Source: Firmicutes bacterium UBA5493
Lineage (GTDB): Bacteria > Bacillota > Limnochordia > Darwinibacteriales > Darwinibacteriaceae
NCBI GenBank assembly: GCA_002424045.1
Contig: DIPH01000015.1
Span: 99,432 to 163,431, forward strand
DNA length: 64,000 bases
Direction: 5' to 3'
The position numbers and the translations under genes were made by a program. Below are positions 24,439 through 33,714 of this stretch, one piece after another; the first letter of the stretch is position 1, and every line of letters begins with the position of its first letter. The notes beneath the pieces are model-generated. The model was given only the letters and a program-made list of their open reading frames with translations. It did not search any database and was not told the DNA's origin.

Positions 24439-25626
24439 CTACCTAATCGTTGACCCCATACCACGGATCTCTCCAGCTTTTTGGATGGCCATTTTGGCAA
24501 TGTTGGTACCAACAATTTCGTAGAGCAAGACACTGACCACAATTATAGCAATAACATCCATGCTTATATCCGGCTGATGTTGCAGTACTAGAATCGCTAG
24601 CGCGATAGACAATCCGCCTTGGGGCAGCAGTGCTACGCCCAAGTGTTTTTGCACAGCGGGTTCGGCCTTCACAGCCTTCGAACCGAGCCATGCGCCAAAG
24701 ATCTTCCCAAAAGCCCTTGCCAGAAGGTATCCTAGACCTAAGAGAGCGGCCTGGAGAAGAACCCTCAGATCGAAACGGGCACCGGCCAGTGTAAAGAAGA
24801 GCAAGTAAATAGGTGGTGTAAAGTGATTCAGACTAAAGAAGATCCGATTGGAGTTTTGGGTGAGATTTACCAGGACTGCGCCCATCATAATATTGGTCAA
24901 CAGAGGAGATAAGGTCAACACCTTAGCGACAGCGGTAGAAGCCAGGATCATAGCTATCGTAGTCACTAAAAGCTCGTCACTGTCCCCCGCCTTCTGCCCA
25001 AAGAATGTCAAGGCTAATCCGAAGACGGCTCCCAGCGCCAAGCTGCCAAAAATCTCTATGACGGGTCTGCCCACTGTCTGCCACACACTTACCTCTGCTC
25101 CTAGTGCCACCACGCGGGTGATCGATATGGCGATCCCAAAGAGCAGGACCCCCAACACTCCATCCAGCGCTATGACTGGCAAGAGCGTTCTCGTGACAGG
25201 GCCATCAGCGCGATACTGCCTCATCACCATGATCGTCGCTGCAGGGGCTGTGGCCGCGGCAATGGATGCCATCACCAAACTGAAGGCAAAATCCTGTTTG
25301 AATAGGAAATACATGGTTGCGAAGACAACGAGGATGGTCCCAAAAACTTCCGAAAAAGTGATGACCACAAAGGATTTTCCAAGTTTCTTCATGTCCCTCA
25401 CCACAAATTCGCTCCCGATCTTGAAAGCCACGATAGCCACTGCAATCTCGGCAATGATGCCTAAGGAAGAAAGATCTTGGCTAGAAAGGAGTTTTAGGCA
25501 TGAAGGACCTAGAATGATACCGGCGATTACAAAGCCAAAGACATTGGACAACTTGAGGGTCTTCGCTAATCTGCCTGCTAAGCATCCAACCAGAACAACA
25601 ATTGCGAGTTTGAGTAACATGTCCAT
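24439..25626 (-). CDS. CPA2-family cation:proton antiporter
   Basis: 395 residues with twelve or thirteen membrane segments and no C-terminal RCK/TrkA domain. Family features include the N-terminal GFVIAGIILGPS, IAEIAVAIVAFKIGSEF in the conserved core helix and LLPQGGLSIALAIL. It would exchange Na+ or K+ for protons at the cytoplasmic membrane. ATG 25626 follows GGGGG at eight bases; GTG 25635 overlaps that SD. A consensus promoter lies upstream. The missing regulatory domain may be replaced by the separate PII-like protein encoded next in the operon. Confidence 0.92.
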   Translation of the reverse strand: MDMLLKLAIVVLVGCLAGRLAKTLKLSNVFGFVIAGIILGPSCLKLLSSQDLSSLGIIAEIAVAIVAFKIGSEFVVRDMKKLGKSFVVITFSEVFGTILVVFATMYFLFKQDFAFSLVMASIAAATAPAATIMVMRQYRADGPVTRTLLPVIALDGVLGVLLFGIAISITRVVALGAEVSVWQTVGRPVIEIFGSLALGAVFGLALTFFGQKAGDSDELLVTTIAMILASTAVAKVLTLSPLLTNIMMGAVLVNLTQNSNRIFFSLNHFTPPIYLLFFTLAGARFDLRVLLQAALLGLGYLLARAFGKIFGAWLGSKAVKAEPAVQKHLGVALLPQGGLSIALAILVLQHQPDISMDVIAIIVVSVLLYEIVGTNIAKMAIQKAGEIRGMGSTIR

Positions 25627-25648
25627 GCACGACACCCCCTTAGACCCA

Positions 25649-25677
25649 AATATAGCATATTCAGTCTACCCTGTCAA
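25649..25677 (-). promoter_or_regulatory. Consensus promoter of the antiporter-PII operon
   Basis: On the leftward strand TTGACA (25677-25672), a 17-base spacer and TATATT (25654-25649), about 23 bases before the start codon. Confidence 0.85.
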
Positions 25678-25929
25678 AAAAACTACATGGTTGCCAGACG
25701 TCACGAAATGCCTTCTTAGAAGGGCTTACAGCTTCATGATCACCGATTTTCCCATAGCGGGCATCATTGTAAAGCTGTGTTAAGGCCTTGATGGCTTTCA
25801 GGTCAACCTGTTGTCAACAACCTTATGATAGTTCCCCCTTTTTTCACGAATCCCTTTAAAGAATCGAAGAGGTAAATTCACTCTAGATGGCGAACTTGAT
25901 TTGTTGCATCGAAATTCTGGAGGGACATT
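25678..25929. other. Divergent intergenic region without a recognisable gene
   Basis: Between the antiporter promoter and the HAD gene I see no credible coding frame. The stretch contains a direct/inverted motif around 25801-25822 (GTCAACCTGTTGTCAACAAC) and an AT-rich segment before the HAD SD (GGAGGG). Confidence 0.4.
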
Positions 25930-26721
25930 ATGGACAAGCTAAAAAAGATTAAAACATTTCTTTTAGACCTAGACGGAACCTTTTACCTAGGAGATCAACT
26001 CTATCCCTGGTCTCTACCCTTTGTACACGCCTGTGAGCGGCTGAATAAGCGCTTTATTTTTGTAACCAACAACTCCTCCCAAAACGGAAATCACTATGTA
26101 GAGAAACTCCGCAAAATGGGAGTGACCATCACAGACGAGCAAGTGTTTACTGCGGGTCAAGCCACCATTTTCTATCTCAAAAGATATAACTACCCTAAAA
26201 AGATCTACCTAGTGGGCACCCCCGCACTTGAAGAAGAATTTAGTGCAGCAGGCTTTATACTCACAAAAAAAGACCCAGAAGCCGTTGTTCTAGGCTTTGA
26301 CCTTACCCTTACCTATGAAAAGCTTGAGCGGGCTTGCTTCTTCATTCGTCAGGGCCTACCGTTCATCGCTACACATCCCGACCTTAACTGCCCCACTCTG
26401 GAAGGACCGATTCCTGATTGCGGCTCTATGATTGCCTTAATCACTGCATCTACAGGAGTCCAGCCCAAAATAATCGGGAAACCCTATCCGGAGATGATCG
26501 AAGCCCTACGGGCAAGGTATGGCCTTGAAGACCCCAGTACAGTGGCCATGGTAGGGGATCGGCTTTACACCGATATTGCCATGGGAAACGCCGCCGGTAT
26601 TACCAGCATCCTCGTACTCAGTGGTGAAACCCAGCTGGAGGATGTGGACAAAACAGATACGGAGACTCGACCTGACGTGATTCTAGAAAATCTCGGTGAG
26701 ATAGTTAAAGCATATCTCTAG
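25930..26721 (+). CDS. HAD-superfamily IIA hydrolase (NagD/p-nitrophenylphosphatase-like)
   Basis: 263 residues. HAD motif I is LLDLDGTFYLGD with the nucleophilic Asp, motif II FVTNNSSQN, the lysine motif IIGKPYPEM and motif IV VAMVGDRLYTDIAMG. The cap domain between motifs II and III is of the C2A type seen in NagD and phosphoglycolate phosphatases. It is a cytoplasmic sugar- or nucleotide-phosphate phosphatase of undefined substrate. GGAGGG precedes ATG 25930. Its 3' end overlaps the convergent TIM-barrel gene by 17 bp. Confidence 0.93.
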   Translation: MDKLKKIKTFLLDLDGTFYLGDQLYPWSLPFVHACERLNKRFIFVTNNSSQNGNHYVEKLRKMGVTITDEQVFTAGQATIFYLKRYNYPKKIYLVGTPALEEEFSAAGFILTKKDPEAVVLGFDLTLTYEKLERACFFIRQGLPFIATHPDLNCPTLEGPIPDCGSMIALITASTGVQPKIIGKPYPEMIEALRARYGLEDPSTVAMVGDRLYTDIAMGNAAGITSILVLSGETQLEDVDKTDTETRPDVILENLGEIVKAYL

Positions 26722-27568
26722 GTTCATCTGGGTGCAAGATGTCGCTCTGCAATTCCACGAGGGACTGCCGTAAGTTCTTGAGGCTGGCTTCGGTGCCAAA
26801 GTGTGCCTCCTCAAGGCCTTTAAACTCTAGGGAAATCCAGCCCTCATACCCCTTTGCCTTGAGGACTTGAAAGAGCTTTTTCAGGGGAACCAGACCTAAA
26901 CCTATCACGCAGCCAACATAACCACCGTTCTGTGGTTCTTCGTCTTGATGGGCCAGCCGCACATCAACCGCTCGAACGTGGGCAATATGATCCTTAAGGC
27001 GTTCTAAAGCCACTTCTGGATCCTCACCGGCTACAAGGCTATTGGCCATATTAAAGCCTACCTTCACCTGGGGATTGTCAATTTGTTTTAGAAGCCCAGC
27101 CATATGATGGCTCTGAAACTCGGCACTCTCTGGGTTTTCTATGGCCAGCATTAAGTCCCTGCCTTGTAAGGCGGGCAAAACCATGTCCACAAGCTCTAAG
27201 ATTAATGTTTCCACATCTTTGGCGCTAACAGTGGGATCAAATGCCTCACCGACGATCTGAACATACTCGGCGCCAAGAAATTCAGCGACGGCAAGCTCTG
27301 CCTTGATTTTCTCCAACGCTTTCTCATGTTCTTGCCATCGTAGAGGTTCCATACGATGATGAATGTCGTAACAGGACACCTTAAGGCCCGTCTCCGTCAG
27401 TATCTCCTTAATCTCGGTGCAATTTACATCGGCACCTTGGAGATAAATGTCATCCAGTTCTACACCGTCAACGGCTAGACTGGCTGCATATTTCAAAAAG
27501 CCAATGATACTCATTTCTCCCTGCAAGAGTGCTTCATGTACACTCCGCATACTTATGGCAACCTGCAC
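26705..27568 (-). CDS. Sugar phosphate isomerase/epimerase-like TIM-barrel protein
   Basis: 287 residues of the AP-endonuclease-2/xylose isomerase-like TIM barrel. Candidate metal ligands appear at the usual strand ends: LAIENPES (Glu), the GFNMANSL region where Asp/His is typical, VRAVDVR and WISLEFKGLEE. The substitution of Asn for the usual Asp in GFNMAN is notable, so catalysis may differ. Related proteins act on inositols, hexuloses or hydroxypyruvate; no substrate can be assigned. GTG 27568 is supported by AAGGGA upstream. It diverges from the DinG gene. Confidence 0.8.
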   Translation of the reverse strand: MQVAISMRSVHEALLQGEMSIIGFLKYAASLAVDGVELDDIYLQGADVNCTEIKEILTETGLKVSCYDIHHRMEPLRWQEHEKALEKIKAELAVAEFLGAEYVQIVGEAFDPTVSAKDVETLILELVDMVLPALQGRDLMLAIENPESAEFQSHHMAGLLKQIDNPQVKVGFNMANSLVAGEDPEVALERLKDHIAHVRAVDVRLAHQDEEPQNGGYVGCVIGLGLVPLKKLFQVLKAKGYEGWISLEFKGLEEAHFGTEASLKNLRQSLVELQSDILHPDEPRDML

Positions 27569-27676
27569 CGCGCTCAGTCCCTTCTTAGATTATCTATTTC
27601 TGGTTACTATTTTATTCACCGGCTGAGGCGCTTTCTCCTTGCCCTATGGCACAATTAAATCAAGGGGGTGACCTAT

Positions 27677-29617
27677 TTGAGTTTTAACGCTAAGGAACTT
27701 CTGGGACCAAAAGGCCTTTTGGCCAGAACACTCGCTAGCTATGAGTATCGTCCAGAACAGCTCCAAATGTCCAACCACGTATACCAGGCACTCCAAAACG
27801 AGGTCCACGGAGTGATCGAAGCAGGTACAGGTGTAGGAAAGAGTCTAGCCTATCTCTTACCCCTGATTTATCATACGGTGGAAGAAAAAAAACTGGCCGT
27901 CGTGGCCACCCATACCATCACCCTCCAAGAGCAGCTCTTTCAGAAGGACATTCCCTTCTTACAGAAGGTCTTACCCTTAGAATTTAAGGCGGAAGTATTT
28001 AAAGGTCGGAGCAATTACCTTTGCCTACGCCGCTGGAACGAACTGATTCAAGGGCGCGGCAATCACCTGGGCTTAGTGGATAATCTCGAGCTACTCAACC
28101 GCTGGGTGAACGAAACCTCCACAGGTGATTATAGCGAGGCTCCCTTAACCATACCCTGGGAATTATGGTCTGAAATTCGTTGCGAAAAGGAGAGCTGCCC
28201 TGAGGAGCTGTGCTCCTACTTTACCAAGTGCTTTTACTGGAACTTGCGCCACCGCCTTGGAAAAGCCCACCTGATTATCACCAATCAAGCTATGCTCCTC
28301 GCGGATGCCCGGGCAGAAGGCCGTGTTCTCCCGGCCTGTGAAGGGGTTGTTATTGATGAAGCCCACAACTTAGAGGAGGTGGCAACGAGTGCCTATAGCC
28401 ATGAGCTCAAGCGAGCAGATTTTTTGGCGTATTACCGTACCGGAACGCAGTTACAGGCTGTGCTCCGCGATATTGTACCGGAATACATCATTCAAGATCT
28501 CCACCTCATCCTAGACGAACTCATTAAAGAGGCTGGTCAGTACTTTTCCCAAATGCAACCTTTTATCACGGGCTTCACTGTTCCCTTAACAGATCAAAAC
28601 CGGCCACACTTCACCCAGACGAGTCTACCTAAGCATCTCAAAGACGTCAACGATGTCCTCAAAGAGTGTAACTTCGACGAAGAAAGTGAGATCTCAGGAT
28701 TAGTAGAACAGTTTGCCGCCTTTACAGAACGACTGTTAACATCCCTCGATCTCGTCTTACTTGGCAACGATACAAGCTATGCCTACTGGGCAGAAATGCA
28801 AAATGGGGAGCCCTGTTTGGTGGCTGCCCCCATTGAAGTTGGTGCGTTTTTGCAGAAGACCTTATTTAGCCAGACCCCTTCAGTCATTCTTACCTCCGCC
28901 ACCCTAAGCACCAATCAATCGTTCGATTACATTCAAAGCCAGTTAGGCCTTTCGGAGGCAACCGGGTTGATTCTAGGTTCACCTTTTGCCTATGACAAGC
29001 AGGCCATCCTATGCGTTCCCCAGGAAGCCAAACACCCTAACCATCCCCGCTATACTCACTATGTAGCGTACCTAATCTTGCGGACATTAGCCCTCACCCA
29101 AGGCGGTGTTTTGGCACTGTTCACCAGCTACAGCCTTATGGACGAAGTGGCCGATACGATCTATCCCAAACTGGACGAAGTGGGCTACACCCTCTTTAAA
29201 CAAGGGGATGGGCCTCGCCTAGGACTCATTCAGGATTTCCAGGATGAGCCCCGTTCTCTTCTTTTCGGAACCAATAGTTTCTGGGAAGGCATTGACCTCC
29301 CAGGAGAAGCGCTGCGGGCGGTCATCATCACTCGCCTGCCCTTTACTTCGCCAGACCGTCCAGTCACCCGTGCCCGTCTTCAAGCTATCGAAGACGCCGG
29401 AGGCAATCCGTTCCGAGACTACAGTGTCCCTCAGGCCATTTTGCGCCTAAAACAAGGTTTTGGGCGACTAATCCGCACCAAGACAGACGTAGGCGGCGTT
29501 GTTATCCTCGATGAGCGCATCCTCACCGCTAGGTATGGTGCTGACTTTTTGGCTTCCCTACCCCCGGCCCGCTTCACCCGGGACTTAGATGAGCTCCGCC
29601 TCTTGTTTGGAGACTAA
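27677..29617 (+). CDS. DinG-family ATP-dependent DNA helicase (XPD-like)
   Basis: 646 residues, superfamily 2 helicase acting 5' to 3' in DNA repair. Motif I reads EAGTGVGKSLAYLLP, motif II VIDEAHNLEE, motif III TSATLSTN and motif VI near the C-terminus LKQGFGRLIR. Four Cys between motifs I and II (CLRRW, and the CEKESCPEELC stretch continuing to TKC) could hold the [4Fe-4S] cluster of the XPD/DinG family. There is no N-terminal exonuclease domain, unlike Bacillus DinG. TTG 27677 is preferred over GTG 27668 because AAGGGGGTGA spans the latter. The tail overlaps the convergent winged-helix gene by 33 bp. Confidence 0.93.
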   Translation: MSFNAKELLGPKGLLARTLASYEYRPEQLQMSNHVYQALQNEVHGVIEAGTGVGKSLAYLLPLIYHTVEEKKLAVVATHTITLQEQLFQKDIPFLQKVLPLEFKAEVFKGRSNYLCLRRWNELIQGRGNHLGLVDNLELLNRWVNETSTGDYSEAPLTIPWELWSEIRCEKESCPEELCSYFTKCFYWNLRHRLGKAHLIITNQAMLLADARAEGRVLPACEGVVIDEAHNLEEVATSAYSHELKRADFLAYYRTGTQLQAVLRDIVPEYIIQDLHLILDELIKEAGQYFSQMQPFITGFTVPLTDQNRPHFTQTSLPKHLKDVNDVLKECNFDEESEISGLVEQFAAFTERLLTSLDLVLLGNDTSYAYWAEMQNGEPCLVAAPIEVGAFLQKTLFSQTPSVILTSATLSTNQSFDYIQSQLGLSEATGLILGSPFAYDKQAILCVPQEAKHPNHPRYTHYVAYLILRTLALTQGGVLALFTSYSLMDEVADTIYPKLDEVGYTLFKQGDGPRLGLIQDFQDEPRSLLFGTNSFWEGIDLPGEALRAVIITRLPFTSPDRPVTRARLQAIEDAGGNPFRDYSVPQAILRLKQGFGRLIRTKTDVGGVVILDERILTARYGADFLASLPPARFTRDLDELRLLFGD

Positions 29618-30004
29618 CTCAACATCGTAGAGAGGTCCGTTTTTTATCACCCGGACCTGCTGCACCTCATCGCCTAAGACGATCTCGGTGGGACGCATTT
29701 TACGAGTCACTTGATACAAGGTCGATCGAATGGTGGACTCGTTCACATCATCCCTTGTCTGTCCGAACTCTTGTACAACAGCCCTGGCCGAAACACCTTC
29801 AGGGCTGTCCTTAGCTAAGGAGTGAAGGACTTCCACGATTTGACTTGTTAAAGATGGTCCCCTTCCCCTCCTATTCCCGGTGTCCTTCAATAAACCGTCC
29901 AGTTTGCGCAGGTCCACTTCCTTGCTGGCCAAACTCATCTGCAGTTCCTGAATTTCTCCCTGTAAGATCTCTCGAGCCTGCCTAAGCTGTTCCCGATAAC
30001 TCAT
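29585..30004 (-). CDS. Unknown protein: coiled coil plus winged-helix-like domain
   Basis: 139 residues, not assigned to a named family. Residues 1-45 form a charged coiled coil (REILQGEIQELQMSLASKEV). A basic linker NRRGRGPS leads to residues 50-110, which have the pattern of a winged helix, with SARAVVQEFGQ and NESTIRSTLYQVTRK as the likely recognition region. It is probably a DNA-binding protein. ATG 30004 has AAAGGGGG upstream. It ends the operon CoA-binding / M20 / SpoIID / flippase / this gene and overlaps dinG tail to tail, which does not by itself imply function. Confidence 0.6.
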   Translation of the reverse strand: MSYREQLRQAREILQGEIQELQMSLASKEVDLRKLDGLLKDTGNRRGRGPSLTSQIVEVLHSLAKDSPEGVSARAVVQEFGQTRDDVNESTIRSTLYQVTRKMRPTEIVLGDEVQQVRVIKNGPLYDVELVSKQEAELI

Positions 30005-30028
30005 CTGTATCCCCCTTTGGTAACCGTC

Positions 30029-31054
30029 CTACTCCTTAGTATGATCAGCTTCCTCGGGTAATATTACTTTGCTTGCCCATTTCATTGCCATAGAGGCAAA
30101 AATAGTGCCCCCTAATAAGATGGGGATATAAAAGACAACAGCCCGCCACAGGACAATAAAGGTGCCGAGCAGATCGGGGGTTAAGACACTGTCCAGAACC
30201 ACCCAGGCAATTCCCTCAGAAACACCTGCTCCCCCAGGAATTGGCGAAAATATGGGGGCCACACCAAAGAGAACAGCGATGGCATAACGAAGCCAGGGGC
30301 TATAGACGCCAAAACCTGTCAGCAACATAAAACTGCCCGCATAGTAGACCACATAGTATGAAAAGGCCACTGCATAACAAGCTAGAAAATGACCTCTCCT
30401 TTGACCTAGAATGAAGTGAATGGTCGAGCGAAACTCCTCAAACCACACCACTGGGCGAGATTCTCCCTTTTTTCGAACGATCCACTGGAAAAACCGCTTG
30501 CTTCGCACGATCAAGACCAACAAAGTAATCAAGACGGCAATATACAAAACGGCACCGATGCGCACCGCGTCAAAATACCTAGCCAAATCTGGGGGAATGT
30601 TGATTAGGTTGGAAAAGACGACGAGGCCAAGGCTGGCCAGACTGAGTTGGCCCGCCAATCCTCCAGCTAGCACAATAGCAGTTGCGGTAGAACCTTTAAG
30701 GCCGCGCCTATAGAGAAAATAGATGATCAGAGCTCCGCCTCCCCCTGCAAAAGGGGTAACTAGCGTCAAGAAATTTGCCGCTCCCAGCGTGATGGCCAGT
30801 TGCCACCAGGGAACAGAATGTCCCACTGCCCTAGCGAGCATTCCAATGCGCTGCCCATCCACAAGCCAAGCGGCTAACACAAAGAAAAGGGCCCCAAAAA
30901 AATAGATGAGAGGATATTCCCCGAGACCCTCTAGTACACTGGCGGGGTTTGCCATCCTCCATACTACGACCACTAAAGCTAACATACTTACCATAAATGT
31001 TAGGGCGATTCCCTTCCAGGGAATACGCCACGAAAACTTCTCCGGTTTGTCCAT
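30029..31054 (-). CDS. Flippase-like (UPF0104 / LPG-synthase transmembrane region) protein
   Basis: 341 residues with eight or nine membrane segments. The conserved PIPGGAGVSEG loop near residue 275 and the earlier TLVTPFAGGGGALI are typical of the YbhN/AglD/MprF-N superfamily of lipid-flippase-like proteins. No catalytic aminoacyltransferase domain follows, so it is not a full MprF. It would act at the cytoplasmic membrane on a lipid or glycolipid of unknown identity. It lies four bases downstream of the SpoIID-like gene in a compact operon. Confidence 0.88.
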   Translation of the reverse strand: MDKPEKFSWRIPWKGIALTFMVSMLALVVVVWRMANPASVLEGLGEYPLIYFFGALFFVLAAWLVDGQRIGMLARAVGHSVPWWQLAITLGAANFLTLVTPFAGGGGALIIYFLYRRGLKGSTATAIVLAGGLAGQLSLASLGLVVFSNLINIPPDLARYFDAVRIGAVLYIAVLITLLVLIVRSKRFFQWIVRKKGESRPVVWFEEFRSTIHFILGQRRGHFLACYAVAFSYYVVYYAGSFMLLTGFGVYSPWLRYAIAVLFGVAPIFSPIPGGAGVSEGIAWVVLDSVLTPDLLGTFIVLWRAVVFYIPILLGGTIFASMAMKWASKVILPEEADHTKE

Positions 31055-31058
31055 GTTC

Positions 31059-32528
31059 CTAATACCTCAGCTGTTCAGAATGAGTAATCAATTGTGCCTC
31101 TGAATAGTATTTGCCTAAGATGCCCAAATAATCGCATCCCGCTTCGGCCATACCCTTAGCTCCCCACTGACTCATTCCTAAATTATGACCATTTCCGCCG
31201 CCATAGATGGTGACCGATTCAAGTCGCCCCCCTGCGTCCCTTGTTTGTTCAACAAAGAAAAGCGCACTCGGCAACAAGGTTTGGGGACCCAGGTTGTCGT
31301 TTATTCTCGTTAAACCAGGAGGTCTCAAAGCACGCCTGATGTTCAGTTCGCCTTCGATGCATTCTTCCCCTCCTGTACCAGCTACAATAAGACTGGTAAC
31401 CCTGCCCCGCTCATCCCTTGTCTCCACCTGTAAACCGGAAATCTCACCGAGCTCGAAAAGACTCGCCAACTCTATCTTGGTAAATGTACACCTCCAGCGG
31501 AACCAGGGCGAATTACCCTCAAGATCCAGGCCTGAAGTGTCTTTCCAGGTGCCTAGATCTGTGAGGATGGTTCCAGGGGATGTGGAGTAGAAATACGTAG
31601 AATTAATGGTACCATCAGATTGAGCTAAAATCTGACCAGCCGTCTCATTAATGGCCCGTGTCGTGCTCGCTGCTTCGGGCTGGTTATTGTATACCTGAGA
31701 ACTTGTGCTATCAGCCACATGAAAGCCTAAATGGCCCTGGCGAGAGTATATTGCCTGAGCAACGGCATAGGTTCTTGCAGCCACTGCCTGGGCCTTAAGC
31801 GCTTCTAAAGGCCAGTTGATAGGCATCTCGCTTGGAACCACCTGATAAAGATACTCCTCTAGACTCACCTCGTTAATCACTAGAAAGCGATTATCATCGG
31901 CAACGGTGAGCTCAAAACGACCCCTATAGCGAGGAAAAAATCTCGAACCAGTACCACGTTTAAAGGAGTTGATCTGAATGAGCCCTTCTGGGTCAGACCA
32001 GATGTGTAAGCGTTGATCAAATTCCCAGATGCTTCCTCGCCCATCGTAAACATGTAGCTTGCCGTTTTTCACAAAGACTACTGCTTCGTCACCCACATCT
32101 ACTTGAAACCCACGTCCTGTGCCCTTTTCTTCCACATAGAGCCTGGAGGTGGGACTAAGAATTAGCTCTTTATGTTCAATCGTTCCGAATTGATCCGTAC
32201 TAATGGCTACGCGCATGGTGCGAATATAAAGGGGATCGTAGACGTCAAAACGTACAACCTCTCCCTGTAAAATACTGGCTACCACCTGTTCAAAACCTAC
32301 CTTTACAGCTTCAAAGGGCATGCTATGAACCTGGTCCTCCCAGTGCTGGAAGACTTCTACACCCTCACTGATGGGCAGGAAGCCATGGTGTTCAAACTCC
32401 ACCCACGTTTGGGAAATGCGCAAAATCTTGTCGGCAGGCAGTTCCAAAAGAGCCTCATAGCTACTGGCCGGGTTAGCCTTGACGACAAGCACAAACAACA
32501 CAGAAAAGAAAACCGCAAGTCGCCTCAT
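31059..32528 (-). CDS. SpoIID/LytB-domain protein (lytic transglycosylase-like)
   Basis: 489 residues with an N-terminal signal sequence ending near ANPASSYE. The C-terminal 300 residues carry SpoIID motifs: LYQVVPSEMP (catalytic Glu), ALKAQAVAARTYA, STYFYSTSPG and GHNLGMSQWGAKGMA. SpoIID cleaves peptidoglycan glycan strands during engulfment. The approximately 200-residue N-terminal extension, with SPOR-like strands, is longer than in B. subtilis SpoIID, so this may be a LytB-type paralogue rather than SpoIID itself. ATG 32528 overlaps the stop of the M20 gene (ATGA), implying coupled translation. Confidence 0.9.
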   Translation of the reverse strand: MRRLAVFFSVLFVLVVKANPASSYEALLELPADKILRISQTWVEFEHHGFLPISEGVEVFQHWEDQVHSMPFEAVKVGFEQVVASILQGEVVRFDVYDPLYIRTMRVAISTDQFGTIEHKELILSPTSRLYVEEKGTGRGFQVDVGDEAVVFVKNGKLHVYDGRGSIWEFDQRLHIWSDPEGLIQINSFKRGTGSRFFPRYRGRFELTVADDNRFLVINEVSLEEYLYQVVPSEMPINWPLEALKAQAVAARTYAVAQAIYSRQGHLGFHVADSTSSQVYNNQPEAASTTRAINETAGQILAQSDGTINSTYFYSTSPGTILTDLGTWKDTSGLDLEGNSPWFRWRCTFTKIELASLFELGEISGLQVETRDERGRVTSLIVAGTGGEECIEGELNIRRALRPPGLTRINDNLGPQTLLPSALFFVEQTRDAGGRLESVTIYGGGNGHNLGMSQWGAKGMAEAGCDYLGILGKYYSEAQLITHSEQLRY

Positions 32529-33697
32529 AGCACACTAGACTCCTTAAGCCTGGCATGCTCCTCCTGCACGGCTTTAAACAGCAGCGGATCGGTCAGAATA
32601 TCGGCGACAGTGTAAGCCAAAGCCTCGGCAGCTGTGATAGATGCCTGCAGCCCCTCTTGACTCACGCTTGCCTTTGCGAACTCCGGTGTATGGGAGACCA
32701 ACCCATCACCGATACTCAAATAGGGGTGAATGGCTGGAACCACCCGAGATACATTGCCCATATCGGAGGATCCTCTCCCCTCGGCAAACTCCTCGATATT
32801 TATGACGTTAAGCCTTTGAAGATTGGCTCCGAAAGCTAGTGCCAGGGAGTGGTTGGGCACCATGTTATCGGTCCCTAACTCAAATTCATTCCACTCCACC
32901 TGCGTCCCTGTGATCATAGCCGCCCCCTGAGCCACGTTTAATACCTTCGCCGTGATGCCACTAAGCACCTCCCTCCTAGGAGCGCGAATATAGAAGCGTG
33001 CTACAGCCCGTGCCGGTACAACATTGGCTGCTGTTCCGCCTTGGGAAATGATTCCATGAATACGCACGCCATCGGGGAGATGTTCTCTCAAGGCGTTAAC
33101 TCCGTTGAAGAGGGCGATGACCCCGTCTAGGGCATTAATGCCTTCTTCAGGACAATCCGCGGCATGGGCGGCCTTTCCGATAAACTCAAATTCATAAGCA
33201 TCCAGTGCATTACTGGTAGCCATTAACAAGTTTTGGGAGGAGGGATGAAACATCATGGCCGCATCCACTTGATCAAAGAGGCCCGCTCTTACCAAGACAA
33301 CCTTGCCGCTTCCCGTCTCTTCAGCCGGTGTCCCAAAAACGGTGATGGTTCCCCCTAACTTCCCCACGAAGGGTGCCAACCCCAGAGCGGCACCTACACT
33401 CGCCACACCGATCAAATTATGACCGCAGGCATGCCCCAGCTCTGGCAAAGCATCATATTCGCAGAGCAAGGCTATATTGGGCCGACCCTGACCGAGCGTT
33501 CCACAAAAAGCCGTGTCTAGCCCGGCTATGCCCAGGGTGACCTCAAATCCCGCCTCTTGCAAAGCGCTCGTCAGGAGGTTAGCGGCCCTAACTTCTTCAA
33601 AACCTAATTCTGGATTCTCTCCAATCGTCAACGCCAACTGTTCCAACGTGGCTCGATTAGCATTGATCTCTGCACTAATCTGTGCCTTCCAATTCAC
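32525..33697 (-). CDS. M20-family amidohydrolase/peptidase
   Basis: 390 residues. Metal-site motifs of the M20D group are present: CEYDALPELGHACGHN, TPAEETGSGKV (catalytic Glu pair) and MMFHPSSQN, plus a dimerisation domain with ANVVPARAVARFYIR. Members cleave N-acyl or aminobenzoyl-amino acids (AbgB-like) or dipeptides. GTG 33697 is chosen, with GAGGTGAT immediately upstream; the longer frame to 33727 has no SD. It overlaps the SpoIID-like gene by four bases and follows the CoA-binding gene by 17. Confidence 0.9.
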   Translation of the reverse strand: MNWKAQISAEINANRATLEQLALTIGENPELGFEEVRAANLLTSALQEAGFEVTLGIAGLDTAFCGTLGQGRPNIALLCEYDALPELGHACGHNLIGVASVGAALGLAPFVGKLGGTITVFGTPAEETGSGKVVLVRAGLFDQVDAAMMFHPSSQNLLMATSNALDAYEFEFIGKAAHAADCPEEGINALDGVIALFNGVNALREHLPDGVRIHGIISQGGTAANVVPARAVARFYIRAPRREVLSGITAKVLNVAQGAAMITGTQVEWNEFELGTDNMVPNHSLALAFGANLQRLNVINIEEFAEGRGSSDMGNVSRVVPAIHPYLSIGDGLVSHTPEFAKASVSQEGLQASITAAEALAYTVADILTDPLLFKAVQEEHARLKESSVL

Positions 33698-33714
33698 ACA
33701 ATCACCTCTAATGT

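Noticed and set aside
24848..25783. A 311-codon rightward open frame opposite the antiporter gene
   Set aside because: Thr/Lys/Ala-rich, no SD, fully antisense to a clear CPA2 antiporter; a shadow of its codon bias.
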